Part shown: positions 6,682 to 13,060 of the stretch, piece after piece
How the letters are laid out: every line of letters begins with the position of its first letter
Position numbering within the stretch: position 1 is the stretch's first letter
Assembly (NCBI GenBank): GCA_033720695.1
Contig: JAWWCA010000101.1
Coordinates: 1 to 13,060 of the forward strand
Direction of reading: 5' to 3'
DNA from: DATGQT01 sp033720695
GTDB taxonomy: Bacteria > Bacteroidota > Rhodothermia > Rhodothermales > Rubricoccaceae
Length of the DNA: 13,060 nucleotides
Position numbers and translations under genes: made by a program
Notes under the pieces: generated by a model
Told to the model about the DNA's origin: nothing
Databases searched by the model: none
The model's input: only the letters and a program-made list of their open reading frames with translations

Positions 6682-7758
6682 ATGGCTCTCCGTCTGCTCT
6701 TGCTCCTCGCCCTCGCCGGCCCCGCCGCCGCCCAGGGACCGCCGCAGGAGGTGCTCTTCCCCGGCCAGACCGGCGCCGAGCTTCGCGCCTCGCTCCGCGC
6801 CGCCTACCGCCCGTCGGTCGTCACCGGCGACAACGACGACCTCTACAGCATCATCGACCGGACGACGGTGGACGGGAAGGACGGCGTCGTCGGCGTCTAC
6901 ACCGGCTACTTCGTCCCCTTCGACTGCGACCCCAGCTGCGACCCCTCCCAGGACGTGTTCAACGACGGCGCGGGGATCAACCAGGAGCACACCTGGCCGA
7001 AGTCGCTCCTCGCCGGCGTCGCCGAGGACGACCTCCACAACATCTTCCCGACCCAGGTCGGCGTCAACGCCGACCGCGCCAACCTCCGCTTCGCCGAGAT
7101 CCCCGACGAGGAGACGGACCGGTGGTACCGAGGCGCCCCGCCCTATACCCAGACCTCCCCGCCCCCGCTCGGCGAGCGCGACCTCTACAGCGAGCTCCTC
7201 ACAGGGGTCTCGTTCGAGCCCCGCGAGGGCCACGAGGGCAACGTGGCCCGTGCCCTCTTCTACGTCTACACCGTCCACGACCCCCAGACGAACGGCGCCT
7301 TCCCCTTCGACACCGCGCAGCAGGAGACCCTCCTCCGCTGGCACGCCCTCGACCCCGTCGACCAGACGGAGTACGACCGCACCTTCCGCGTCGCGCCGTT
7401 CCAGCAGGACAAGCCCAACCCGTTCGTCCTCGACTCCACGCTCATCCGCCGCGCCTACCCCGACTTGGTGCCGACGGCGGCCGAGGACGAGCGACCGGCC
7501 GCGGCGGCGCTCGCGGCGTTCCCCAACCCGTTCCGCGATGGCACCGCCGTCCGGCTCACGCTCGCCGCGCCCGGCCCGGCACACGTGGCCGTGTACGACG
7601 CCCTCGGCCGGCGCGTGGCCCTCCTCCACGACGGCCCCCTCCCGGCGGGCCCGACGGCGCTTGACGTTCCCGGCGATGATCTGCCGCCGGGGCTCTACGC
7701 GCTCCGCGTCCACACAGGGGAGCTCACCCTCAGCCTGCGGCTCGTTCGCGTGCGCTGA
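6682..7758 (+). CDS. Secreted endonuclease I-family nuclease with T9SS C-terminal sorting domain
   Basis: 358 residues from the ATG at 6682 (a GTG at 6673 in frame would add three residues before an otherwise complete signal peptide). Residues 1-17 are a Sec signal (ALRLLLLLALAGPAAA, then QG). The nuclease core carries the endonuclease I signature NQEHTWPKS (100-108) with E102/H103, DLHNIFP (117-123), and VNADRANL, whose N129 matches the metal-binding Asn of Vvn-type enzymes. These are non-specific, Mg-dependent DNA/RNA nucleases with a His-Me finger. A Cys pair (C82, C86) lies before the core. Residues about 280-358 form a Por-type sorting domain (FPNPFRDG start, VYDALGRRVALL, LPPGLYALRV, basic end), so export across the outer membrane by type IX secretion is likely, probably for nutrient scavenging of DNA. 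The last 29 bp overlap the convergent kinase gene. Confidence 0.93.
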   Translation: MALRLLLLLALAGPAAAQGPPQEVLFPGQTGAELRASLRAAYRPSVVTGDNDDLYSIIDRTTVDGKDGVVGVYTGYFVPFDCDPSCDPSQDVFNDGAGINQEHTWPKSLLAGVAEDDLHNIFPTQVGVNADRANLRFAEIPDEETDRWYRGAPPYTQTSPPPLGERDLYSELLTGVSFEPREGHEGNVARALFYVYTVHDPQTNGAFPFDTAQQETLLRWHALDPVDQTEYDRTFRVAPFQQDKPNPFVLDSTLIRRAYPDLVPTAAEDERPAAAALAAFPNPFRDGTAVRLTLAAPGPAHVAVYDALGRRVALLHDGPLPAGPTALDVPGDDLPPGLYALRVHTGELTLSLRLVRVR

Positions 7759-9544
7759 CGGCGGAGGGCTCCTGCCCCGCCCCCGTCGCTTCCGTTCGGG
7801 CCGTGCCCCCGACCGTCGGCTCCGCCTCGGGCCGCGGCAGCACGACGGTAAACACGCTCCCCTCGTTGACGGTGCTGTCGACGGCGATCGTGCCGCCCAT
7901 GAGCTCGACGAGCCCCTTTGTGAGGGCGAGCCCGAGCCCGGTGCCCTCGTGGCTCCGCGTCCGCCCCGTCGACTCCTGCCGGAACTCCTCGAACAGCTTT
8001 GACAGGAAGGCCGGCGCCATCCCCTGCCCGGTGTCGCGGACGCGGATGCGGACGCGGGTGCCCAGGGCCTCGACGGAGAGCGTGACCCGTCCGGCAGCGG
8101 TGAACTTGACGGCGTTCTCGAGCAGGTGCGAGAGCACGCGCCGGACGAGGAGCCGGTCCGCCAGGGCGACAACGCCGCAGACGGGAGCGGAGACGGTCAG
8201 GGTGAGCCCCTTCTGCTGCGCGAGGGGGCGGAGCGCGGCCGCCGCGTCGTGGGCCTCCTCGGCGACGTCCACCGGCTGGAGGTCCACGCTCAGGCTGTCG
8301 CTGCGGAGGCTCGCGAGGTCGAGGACGGCGTTGAGGGTGTGGAGGAGGCGCCGCCCGCTCTCCTCGATGGGCGCGACGAGGGGCCGGACCTCGTCGTCCA
8401 CCTCCTCGCTGAGCACCTGGGCGAACCCGATGACGGCGGTGAGGGGGGTGCGGAGCTCGTGGCTCATGTTCTCGAGGAAGGCGCCCTTGACGCGGGCGAG
8501 CTCCTCGGCGCGGCGGCGCGCCCGCTCCGCCGCCTCCCGTGCCCGCTCGGCCTCCTCCCGCGCCGCCTCGGCCTGCTCCGTGGCGTCGAGGAGCGCGCGG
8601 GCCCGCTCAGCCTCGGCCGTGACGTCGAACGCGACGCCGTGGAGGCGGAGCCCCCGGCCTCGGGCGCGCTCGGCGGCCCCGCGGAGCCGGACCGTCCGGG
8701 CCGCTCCGTCTCCCCCGGCCAACCGGAGCGTGAGGTCGTCGGGGGAGGCCCCTGCGCGGAGGGCGTCGAAGAAGGCGAAGAGCGCGGCCCGGTCGTCGAA
8801 GTGGACGCGGGCGGCGAGGACGTCCAGCGACGGCGCCTCGCCCCTCTCGACCCCCACGATCCGGTACATCTCCTCGGACCAGTGCACGCGGCCGCCGGCG
8901 TCCACCTCCCAGTTCCCCAGGCCGGCCGTCCGCTGCGCCTCGGCGAGGAGCCGCCCCCGCTCGGCCAACGCCTCCTGGATCTCGACGCGCGTGCTGACGC
9001 CGACGTAGACGGCCGCCGCCGTCCCGAGCATGCACACGAAGTAGATGACGGCATCGACGCCGGGCGCCGGGTGGGCGACGATGAGGGTGACGGCGGCGAG
9101 AAGCGAGAAGAGGATGTAGCCGGTGAGGGCGCTGAGCCGGACGGAGGCCAAGCTGAGCATCATGGCTGCCGCCGTCCACACGAAGAAGAACCCCACGGCG
9201 TAGTCGGCGCTGAACCCGTTCTCGTGGGCGAGGATGGCCGCCCAACCGGTGACGGCGCACGCGGCCAGGAAGAGCACGGCGGGGGCGTGCCGGCGCACGC
9301 CCTCGGAGAGGTACGTGAGCCCGAAGAGCCCGAGGGCGACCCCGCTGATGGCGAACCGGACCGCCATCGGGTCGGCGGCGCCGGGGTCGGCCGCCCGGTA
9401 GAAGACGCCGAAGGCCGGGACGAGGGAGGCGCCCAAGAGCGCCACGAGGCGGAGGAGGTAGAGGTGCGCGTGCTCCCGCCAATCGTGTCCTCGCACCGAC
9501 GGCGGCCTGAAGAATGTGGCGATCGTGCCGTAGGGCGGCCTCAT
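7730..9544 (-). CDS. Membrane-bound PAS sensor histidine kinase
   Basis: 604 residues from the ATG at 9544. An N-terminal region of about six hydrophobic helices (27-184) is followed by a PAS domain (about 203-312, opening TAGLGNWEVDAGGRVHWSEE), a long Ala/Glu/Arg coiled coil (311-352), a HisKA domain with phosphoacceptor H362 (SHELRTPL), and a HATPase domain with N-box N476 (LLENAVKFT), G1 DTGQGM (504-509), F-box LFEEFRQ (517-523) and G2 GTGLGLAL (534-541). A tail of about 33 residues follows. It should autophosphorylate at H362 and pass the phosphate to a response regulator, but no regulator gene is present here, so it is an orphan kinase. The ligand of the membrane sensor is unknown. The PAS may bind flavin or another cofactor, with no diagnostic residue seen. 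The 3' end overlaps the nuclease gene by 29 bp. Confidence 0.94.
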   Translation of the reverse strand: MRPPYGTIATFFRPPSVRGHDWREHAHLYLLRLVALLGASLVPAFGVFYRAADPGAADPMAVRFAISGVALGLFGLTYLSEGVRRHAPAVLFLAACAVTGWAAILAHENGFSADYAVGFFFVWTAAAMMLSLASVRLSALTGYILFSLLAAVTLIVAHPAPGVDAVIYFVCMLGTAAAVYVGVSTRVEIQEALAERGRLLAEAQRTAGLGNWEVDAGGRVHWSEEMYRIVGVERGEAPSLDVLAARVHFDDRAALFAFFDALRAGASPDDLTLRLAGGDGAARTVRLRGAAERARGRGLRLHGVAFDVTAEAERARALLDATEQAEAAREEAERAREAAERARRRAEELARVKGAFLENMSHELRTPLTAVIGFAQVLSEEVDDEVRPLVAPIEESGRRLLHTLNAVLDLASLRSDSLSVDLQPVDVAEEAHDAAAALRPLAQQKGLTLTVSAPVCGVVALADRLLVRRVLSHLLENAVKFTAAGRVTLSVEALGTRVRIRVRDTGQGMAPAFLSKLFEEFRQESTGRTRSHEGTGLGLALTKGLVELMGGTIAVDSTVNEGSVFTVVLPRPEAEPTVGGTARTEATGAGQEPSAVSARERAAG

Positions 9545-9834
9545 GAGACGGCCAGAGTCGATCTGAGAAGGATCGCCTCGGGTATCGCCCCCTCTGGCGT
9601 TGCCATTAAGCTCCTCAGCAGCCTGCGAAACGGGCACCGCGCTCGTTCCACCGGATTCGGCGGGGCCGCCTCGCGTCCGAGCGACCTCGTCCCCGTCGTC
9701 TTGGCCGAGCCCGATCCCAACGATGACGCCGCCTCGTTCGCAGGCCCAGCGCCCGCTCAGGGTCCCCGTCGTGGCGTTGGGCGCCTCCCCGTGCGTGGCC
9801 CTGGAACGGGGTCGGGGTCGCGGCCCATGGGCCG
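9545..9834. other. 290-bp non-coding spacer between uvrA and the kinase gene
   Basis: No reading frame here has a credible start and protein-like composition; all frames open across it are extensions of neighbouring-gene shadows. It has an inverted repeat near the kinase start and a palindrome at the uvrA end, described separately. A somewhat less GC-rich stretch around 9605-9625 (minus-strand GAGGAGCTTAATGGC) could hold the kinase promoter, but no clear -7/-33 pair was found. Confidence 0.55.
9551..9598 (-). promoter_or_regulatory. Nested inverted repeat in the kinase leader
   Basis: GCCAGAG (9551-9557) pairs perfectly with CTCTGGC (9592-9598). Inside it, CGATC (9559-9563) pairs with GATCG (9571-9575) around a 7-base loop. 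The structure ends 6 bp before the kinase ATG at 9544, so if transcribed it would fold next to the initiation site and could limit translation, or serve as an operator. It matches no riboswitch class I recognise. Confidence 0.35.
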
Positions 9835-9835
9835 C
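9820..9835. terminator. 16-bp perfect palindrome at the uvrA stop, possible terminator hairpin
   Basis: GCGGCCCATGGGCCGC is fully self-complementary and shares one base with the uvrA TAG stop (9835-9837). In RNA it would form at most a 6-7 bp very GC-rich stem with a tight turn. There is no following T-tract on the minus strand, so intrinsic termination in the classical form is doubtful. Position argues for a 3' end element, and a chance event in GC-rich DNA remains possible. Confidence 0.3.
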
Positions 9836-12800
9836 TACGCGTCCTCCGCGTCGGCCTCCTCGGGCTCGTCCACGACCTCGTCGCTGTCCGGCTCGTCGTC
9901 GCCCACGAGGGTGTCGAGGTCGATCTCGCGCGTCTTGCTGCCCACCTCCTCGGCACCGGTGTGGCGCGCGAGCTCCTCGCGCATGAACAGGGCCGTCGGC
10001 GACCTCCGCTTTTTGGCGAGCTGCTCCGGCGTCCCAGCGAACACGACCTCGCCGCCGCCCGCGCCGCCGTCGGGCCCAAGGTCCACGACCCAGTCGGCCT
10101 GCTTGGCCACGTCCATGTTGTGCTCGATGACGAGGACGGTGTTCCCCTTGTCGACGAGCGCCTGGAGCACGGCGAGGAGGTGGCGGATGTCCTCGAAGTG
10201 GAGGCCCGTCGTGGGCTCGTCGAGGATGTAGAGCGTCTTGCCGGTGCCGGGCCGCGACAGCTCCTTGGAGAGCTTGATCCGCTGCGCCTCGCCGCCCGAG
10301 ACCGTCGTCGCCTGCTGGCCGAGCCGGATGTAGCCGAGGCCGACGGCGTCGAGCGTCCGCAGCTTGCGCGCGATGCGGGGGACGGCCTCGAAGAACGCGA
10401 GCGCCTCCGAGACGGGCATCTCCAGCACCTCGGCGATGCTCTTGCCCTTGTACTTCACCTCCAGCGTCTCGGGGTTGTAGCGCTTCCCCTTGCACACCTC
10501 GCACTCGACGTACACGTCGGGGAGGAAGTTCATCTCCAGCTTCACGATGCCGGCGCCCTTGCAGTGCTCGCACCGACCGCCCTTGACGTTGAACGAGAAC
10601 CGCCCCGGCTTGTAGCCGCGGATCTCGGCCTCGGGGAGGCGCGCGAAGAGGTCGCGGATGAGCCCGAAGAGGCCGGTGTACGTGGCCGGGTTGCTCCGCG
10701 GCGTCCGCCCGATCGGCGACTGGTCGATGGCGATGACCTTGTCGACGTGCTCCAGCCCCGTCACGTCGTCGTGCGGGAGGGGGACGGTCGCGGCGTTGTG
10801 GAAGCGCTGCGCGAGGACGCGGTACAGCGTCTGGTTCACGAGGCTCGACTTCCCGCTCCCCGACACCCCGGTGACAACGGTGAACGTCCCGAGCGGGAGC
10901 CTGAACGTGACGTCCTTGAGGTTGTGGCCGCGCGCCCCTTCGAGGACGAGCGCCTCGCCGTTGCCCGCGCGGCGCTCGTCCGGGAGCGGGATGCGGCGGC
11001 GGCCGGAGAGGTAGGCCGTCGTGAGCGAGTCCGAGACGCCGTCGCCGCCGGGGTTGGCGATCTCGTCGGGCGGGCCGGCGGCGAGGAGGCGCCCGCCGTA
11101 CTCGCCCGCGCCCGGCCCGAGGTCCACCACGAAGTCGGCCGCCTCGATCATCTCGCGGTCGTGCTCGACGACGAGGACGGAGTTGCCGAGGTCGCGGAGG
11201 TCTTCGAGCGAGGCGATGAGCTTGTCGTTGTCGCGCGGGTGGAGGCCGATGCTCGGCTCGTCGAGGACGTAGAGCACGCCCGTGAGCTGCGTGCCGATCT
11301 GCGTGGCGAGGCGGATGCGCTGGCTCTCGCCGCCGGAGAGCGTCCGCGCCGTCCGGTCGAGCGTGAGGTAGTCGAGGCCGACGTTGAGGAGGAAGTCGAG
11401 GCGTTCGGCGATCTCCTTGACGATGGGCTCGCCGATCGTCCCCTGGCGGCCCTCCAGCGCCAGCGCGTCGAACCACGCGCGGAGGCTCCGGAGGTCGAGC
11501 TGCACGAGGTCCGCGATCGAGGCGTCGCCCTCGTAGGTCTTCGTGTTGCCGATGCGGTAGCTCAGCGCCTCGGGCTTGAGCCGGCCGCCGCCGCACGTCC
11601 GGCACGGGCGGACGCGCATGAACGCCTCGGCCCACCGCTTCTGCTTGCTGCTCGACGAGTTCTCGTGGGTGTGCTGGATGTGGCCGTAGACCCCACCGAA
11701 CCGGTGCTTGTAGGTCACCTCGCGCCCCTTGTACCGGTAGACGATCTCGAACTGCTCGTCGCCCGCCCCCTCCAGGATCACCTCCCGCTGCGCGTCGGTG
11801 AGCTCCCGCCACGGCGTCTCGAAGTCGAACCCGTAGGCCGCGGCGACGGCGCGGAGTTGGGAGAACACCCACACGTCGCGCGGCGGCCCGAGCGGGGCGA
11901 GGGCGCCCTCCGCGATCGCCTTCTTGGGGTTGGGCACGACGAGGTCGGGGGCGATCTCGCGGCGGACGCCGAGGCCGTTGCAGGCGGGGCACGCACCGTA
12001 GGGGGAGTTGAACGAGAACGTGTTCGGGCTCGGGTCCTCGTAGCTCAGCCCGTCCTCGGGGCTCGTGAGGTGGCGGGAGAGGACGTGGTCGCCCGGCGCG
12101 AGGGCCGCCTCGTCGGGGCTGGAGAGGACGTGGGCGATGAGGGTGCCGCCGCCCATCCCGAGCGCGAGCTCGACCGACTGCGAGACGCGCGGCCGGATGC
12201 CGCCCTTCAGCACGAGCCGGTCCACGACCACCTCGACGTCGTGGACCTTGTAGCGGTCGAGCTGCATGCCCTTCTCGATCTCGCGCAGCGCGCCGTCGAC
12301 GCGGACGCGCTCGAACCCCTGCTTGGCCGTCTGCTCGAAGAGGTCGCGGTAGTGCCCCTTCCGGCCGCGCACGACGGGCGCGAGCAGGATCACACGCGCA
12401 CCCTCGGGCCAGCCCACGATCGTGTCGATGATCTCGTCGTCGCTCTGCCGCCGCATGGGGCGACCGGACGTGTAGGCGTAGGCGTCGGCAGCGCGGGCGT
12501 AGAGGAGGCGGAGGAAGTCGTAGATCTCCGTCACCGTGCCGACCGTCGAGCGGGGGTTGCGGGAGACCGTCTTCTGCTCGATCGCGATGACCGGGCTGAG
12601 CCCGTCGATGAAGTCGACGTCGGGCCGCTCCATGACGCCGAGGAACTGCCGGGCGTACGCCGACAGCGACTCCATGTAGCGCCGCTGCCCCTCGGCGTAG
12701 ATCGTGTCGAAGGCGAGGCTCGACTTCCCGCTCCCCGAGAGCCCCGTGATGACGACGAGCTGGTTGCGCGGGATGTCGACGTCGATGTCGCGGAGGTTGT

Positions 12801-12837
12801 GCTCGCGGGCGCCGCGAATCGTGATCCGTTCGTCCAT
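9835..12837 (-). CDS. uvrA: UvrABC excinuclease subunit A
   Basis: 1000 residues from the ATG at 12837 (MDERITIRGAREHNLRDIDV, the canonical UvrA start; an upstream ATG at 13008 only adds unrelated residues). UvrA is the damage-recognition ATPase of nucleotide excision repair; as a dimer it loads UvrB on DNA lesions. Walker A1 is GLSGSGKS (32-39), signature 1 LSGGESQ (500-506) with Walker B LDEPSIGLH (525-533), Walker A2 GVSGSGKS (657-664), signature 2 VSGGEAQ (846-852) with LDEPTTGLH (872-880). Zinc cysteines are C283/C286 with C412/C415, and C756/C759 with C779/C782. At 117-127 the CP-x-x cysteine block of many UvrAs is replaced by AYAYTSG, which I recall as usual in Bacteroidota. The last 30 or so residues are a strongly acidic tail, longer than the 940-residue E. 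coli protein. No LexA box was recognised upstream. Confidence 0.98.
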   Translation of the reverse strand: MDERITIRGAREHNLRDIDVDIPRNQLVVITGLSGSGKSSLAFDTIYAEGQRRYMESLSAYARQFLGVMERPDVDFIDGLSPVIAIEQKTVSRNPRSTVGTVTEIYDFLRLLYARAADAYAYTSGRPMRRQSDDEIIDTIVGWPEGARVILLAPVVRGRKGHYRDLFEQTAKQGFERVRVDGALREIEKGMQLDRYKVHDVEVVVDRLVLKGGIRPRVSQSVELALGMGGGTLIAHVLSSPDEAALAPGDHVLSRHLTSPEDGLSYEDPSPNTFSFNSPYGACPACNGLGVRREIAPDLVVPNPKKAIAEGALAPLGPPRDVWVFSQLRAVAAAYGFDFETPWRELTDAQREVILEGAGDEQFEIVYRYKGREVTYKHRFGGVYGHIQHTHENSSSSKQKRWAEAFMRVRPCRTCGGGRLKPEALSYRIGNTKTYEGDASIADLVQLDLRSLRAWFDALALEGRQGTIGEPIVKEIAERLDFLLNVGLDYLTLDRTARTLSGGESQRIRLATQIGTQLTGVLYVLDEPSIGLHPRDNDKLIASLEDLRDLGNSVLVVEHDREMIEAADFVVDLGPGAGEYGGRLLAAGPPDEIANPGGDGVSDSLTTAYLSGRRRIPLPDERRAGNGEALVLEGARGHNLKDVTFRLPLGTFTVVTGVSGSGKSSLVNQTLYRVLAQRFHNAATVPLPHDDVTGLEHVDKVIAIDQSPIGRTPRSNPATYTGLFGLIRDLFARLPEAEIRGYKPGRFSFNVKGGRCEHCKGAGIVKLEMNFLPDVYVECEVCKGKRYNPETLEVKYKGKSIAEVLEMPVSEALAFFEAVPRIARKLRTLDAVGLGYIRLGQQATTVSGGEAQRIKLSKELSRPGTGKTLYILDEPTTGLHFEDIRHLLAVLQALVDKGNTVLVIEHNMDVAKQADWVVDLGPDGGAGGGEVVFAGTPEQLAKKRRSPTALFMREELARHTGAEEVGSKTREIDLDTLVGDDEPDSDEVVDEPEEADAEDA

Positions 12838-12901
12838 CAGGGGCAGCGTGGGGGCCGGGGTGGCGGGGGTCCTATCCGGGCTCCAACCGGACGCGGGGCG
12901 G

Positions 12902-13045
12902 GCCGGTCTCGTCGAGAAGCACCCCATCGGGCACCTCGGCGAGCCCGACGACATCGCCAACGCCGTCCTGTACCTCGCCTCGGACGACGCCCGCTTCGTG
13001 ACCGGCACCGAGCTGGTGGTGGACGGCGGCTACACGGCCGAGTAG
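12902..13045 (+). pseudogene. 3' remnant of a short-chain dehydrogenase gene
   Basis: In one plus-strand frame, 47 residues up to a TAG at 13043-13045 give the last part of a classical SDR: EKHPIGHLGEPDDIANAV, then LYLASDDARFVTG and the end TELVVDGGYTAE. The family N-terminus (cofactor motif, catalytic Ser/Tyr/Lys) should span about 600 bp further left, but that space is the uvrA gene on the other strand, with an unrelated upstream region (12838-12901) between. No ATG starts the conserved part; an in-frame ATG at 12704 lies deep inside uvrA. So this is a 5'-truncated gene. The remnant has no internal stops and good conservation, so truncation looks recent. GAGTAGGGA then an ATG at 13057 just past the stop could be the start of the next gene, which leaves the window. 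It is not closely similar to the SDR at 1993-2751. Confidence 0.8.
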
Positions 13046-13060
13046 GGAACGCCCGCATGG

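Noticed and set aside
8126..10231. A 701-codon plus-strand open frame antisense to the kinase and uvrA
   Set aside because: Composition is Gly/Arg/Glu-rich with no domain pattern, and it runs across two well-supported minus-strand genes.
7730..11992. A 1420-codon open frame on the minus strand spanning the kinase and most of uvrA
   Set aside because: Only the part from the ATG at 9544 is protein-like (the kinase). The rest is an Arg/Pro/Ala-rich out-of-frame reading of uvrA plus the spacer, typical of GC-rich DNA without stops.
12838..13008. Earlier ATG for uvrA at 13008
   Set aside because: The extra 57 residues are unlike any UvrA, and the canonical N-terminus begins exactly at the ATG at 12837; the extension is antisense to the SDR remnant.
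12704..13045. A 113-codon plus-strand gene ending in the SDR-like sequence
   Set aside because: Its first half is antisense to uvrA and its middle is uvrA upstream DNA; only the last 47 codons are SDR, so it was called a remnant instead.
13057..13060. ATG at 13057 as a further gene start
   Set aside because: Plausible because AGGGA lies just upstream, but only four bases are visible, so no gene can be supported.

Overview
The window is GC-rich (roughly 70% by eye), densely coded bacterial chromosome. Two independent signs place it in the Bacteroidota/Rhodothermota, most plausibly a Rhodothermales relative such as Rubricoccaceae. One is a DUF2480 protein, a family I know only from that group. 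The other is a secreted nuclease that ends in a type IX secretion (Por) C-terminal sorting domain. The near absence of Shine-Dalgarno sequences, and two upstream copies of TAGCTTTCG that fit the Bacteroidota -7 box (TAnnTTTG), agree with this. The lineage call is inference.

Positions 1-6535 read on the minus strand, in this order: metallophosphoesterase, small four-helix membrane protein, class I cysteine desulfurase, DUF2480 protein, short lipoprotein and short-chain dehydrogenase. After a 60-bp gap with a candidate promoter come two tandem paralogous two-TM proteins and the start of a SAM methyltransferase that runs off the left edge. Gaps are 25 bp (desulfurase to DUF2480), 8 bp (lipoprotein to SDR) and 3 bp (both gaps in the paralog/methyltransferase set). 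These suggest one operon around sulfur mobilisation and a second of paralog-paralog-methyltransferase.

Positions 6536-7758 hold the only complete plus-strand gene, a secreted endonuclease I-family nuclease. Its 3' end overlaps by 29 bp, tail to tail, with a membrane-bound hybrid PAS sensor histidine kinase (7730-9544, minus). A 290-bp non-coding spacer with a palindrome and a nested inverted repeat separates the kinase from uvrA (9835-12837, minus). At the right edge lies the 3' end of another SDR gene (12902-13045, plus), cut off where the uvrA upstream region begins.

Most of the window is ordinary housekeeping and accessory chromosome. I see no phage, CRISPR array, insertion sequence, tRNA or rRNA, and no defence island. 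The points most worth a second look are the internally duplicated DUF2480 protein next to a cysteine desulfurase, the truncated SDR gene, a phosphoesterase whose first metal motif is D-x-Q instead of D-x-H, and the uncharacterised tandem paralog pair coupled to a methyltransferase.
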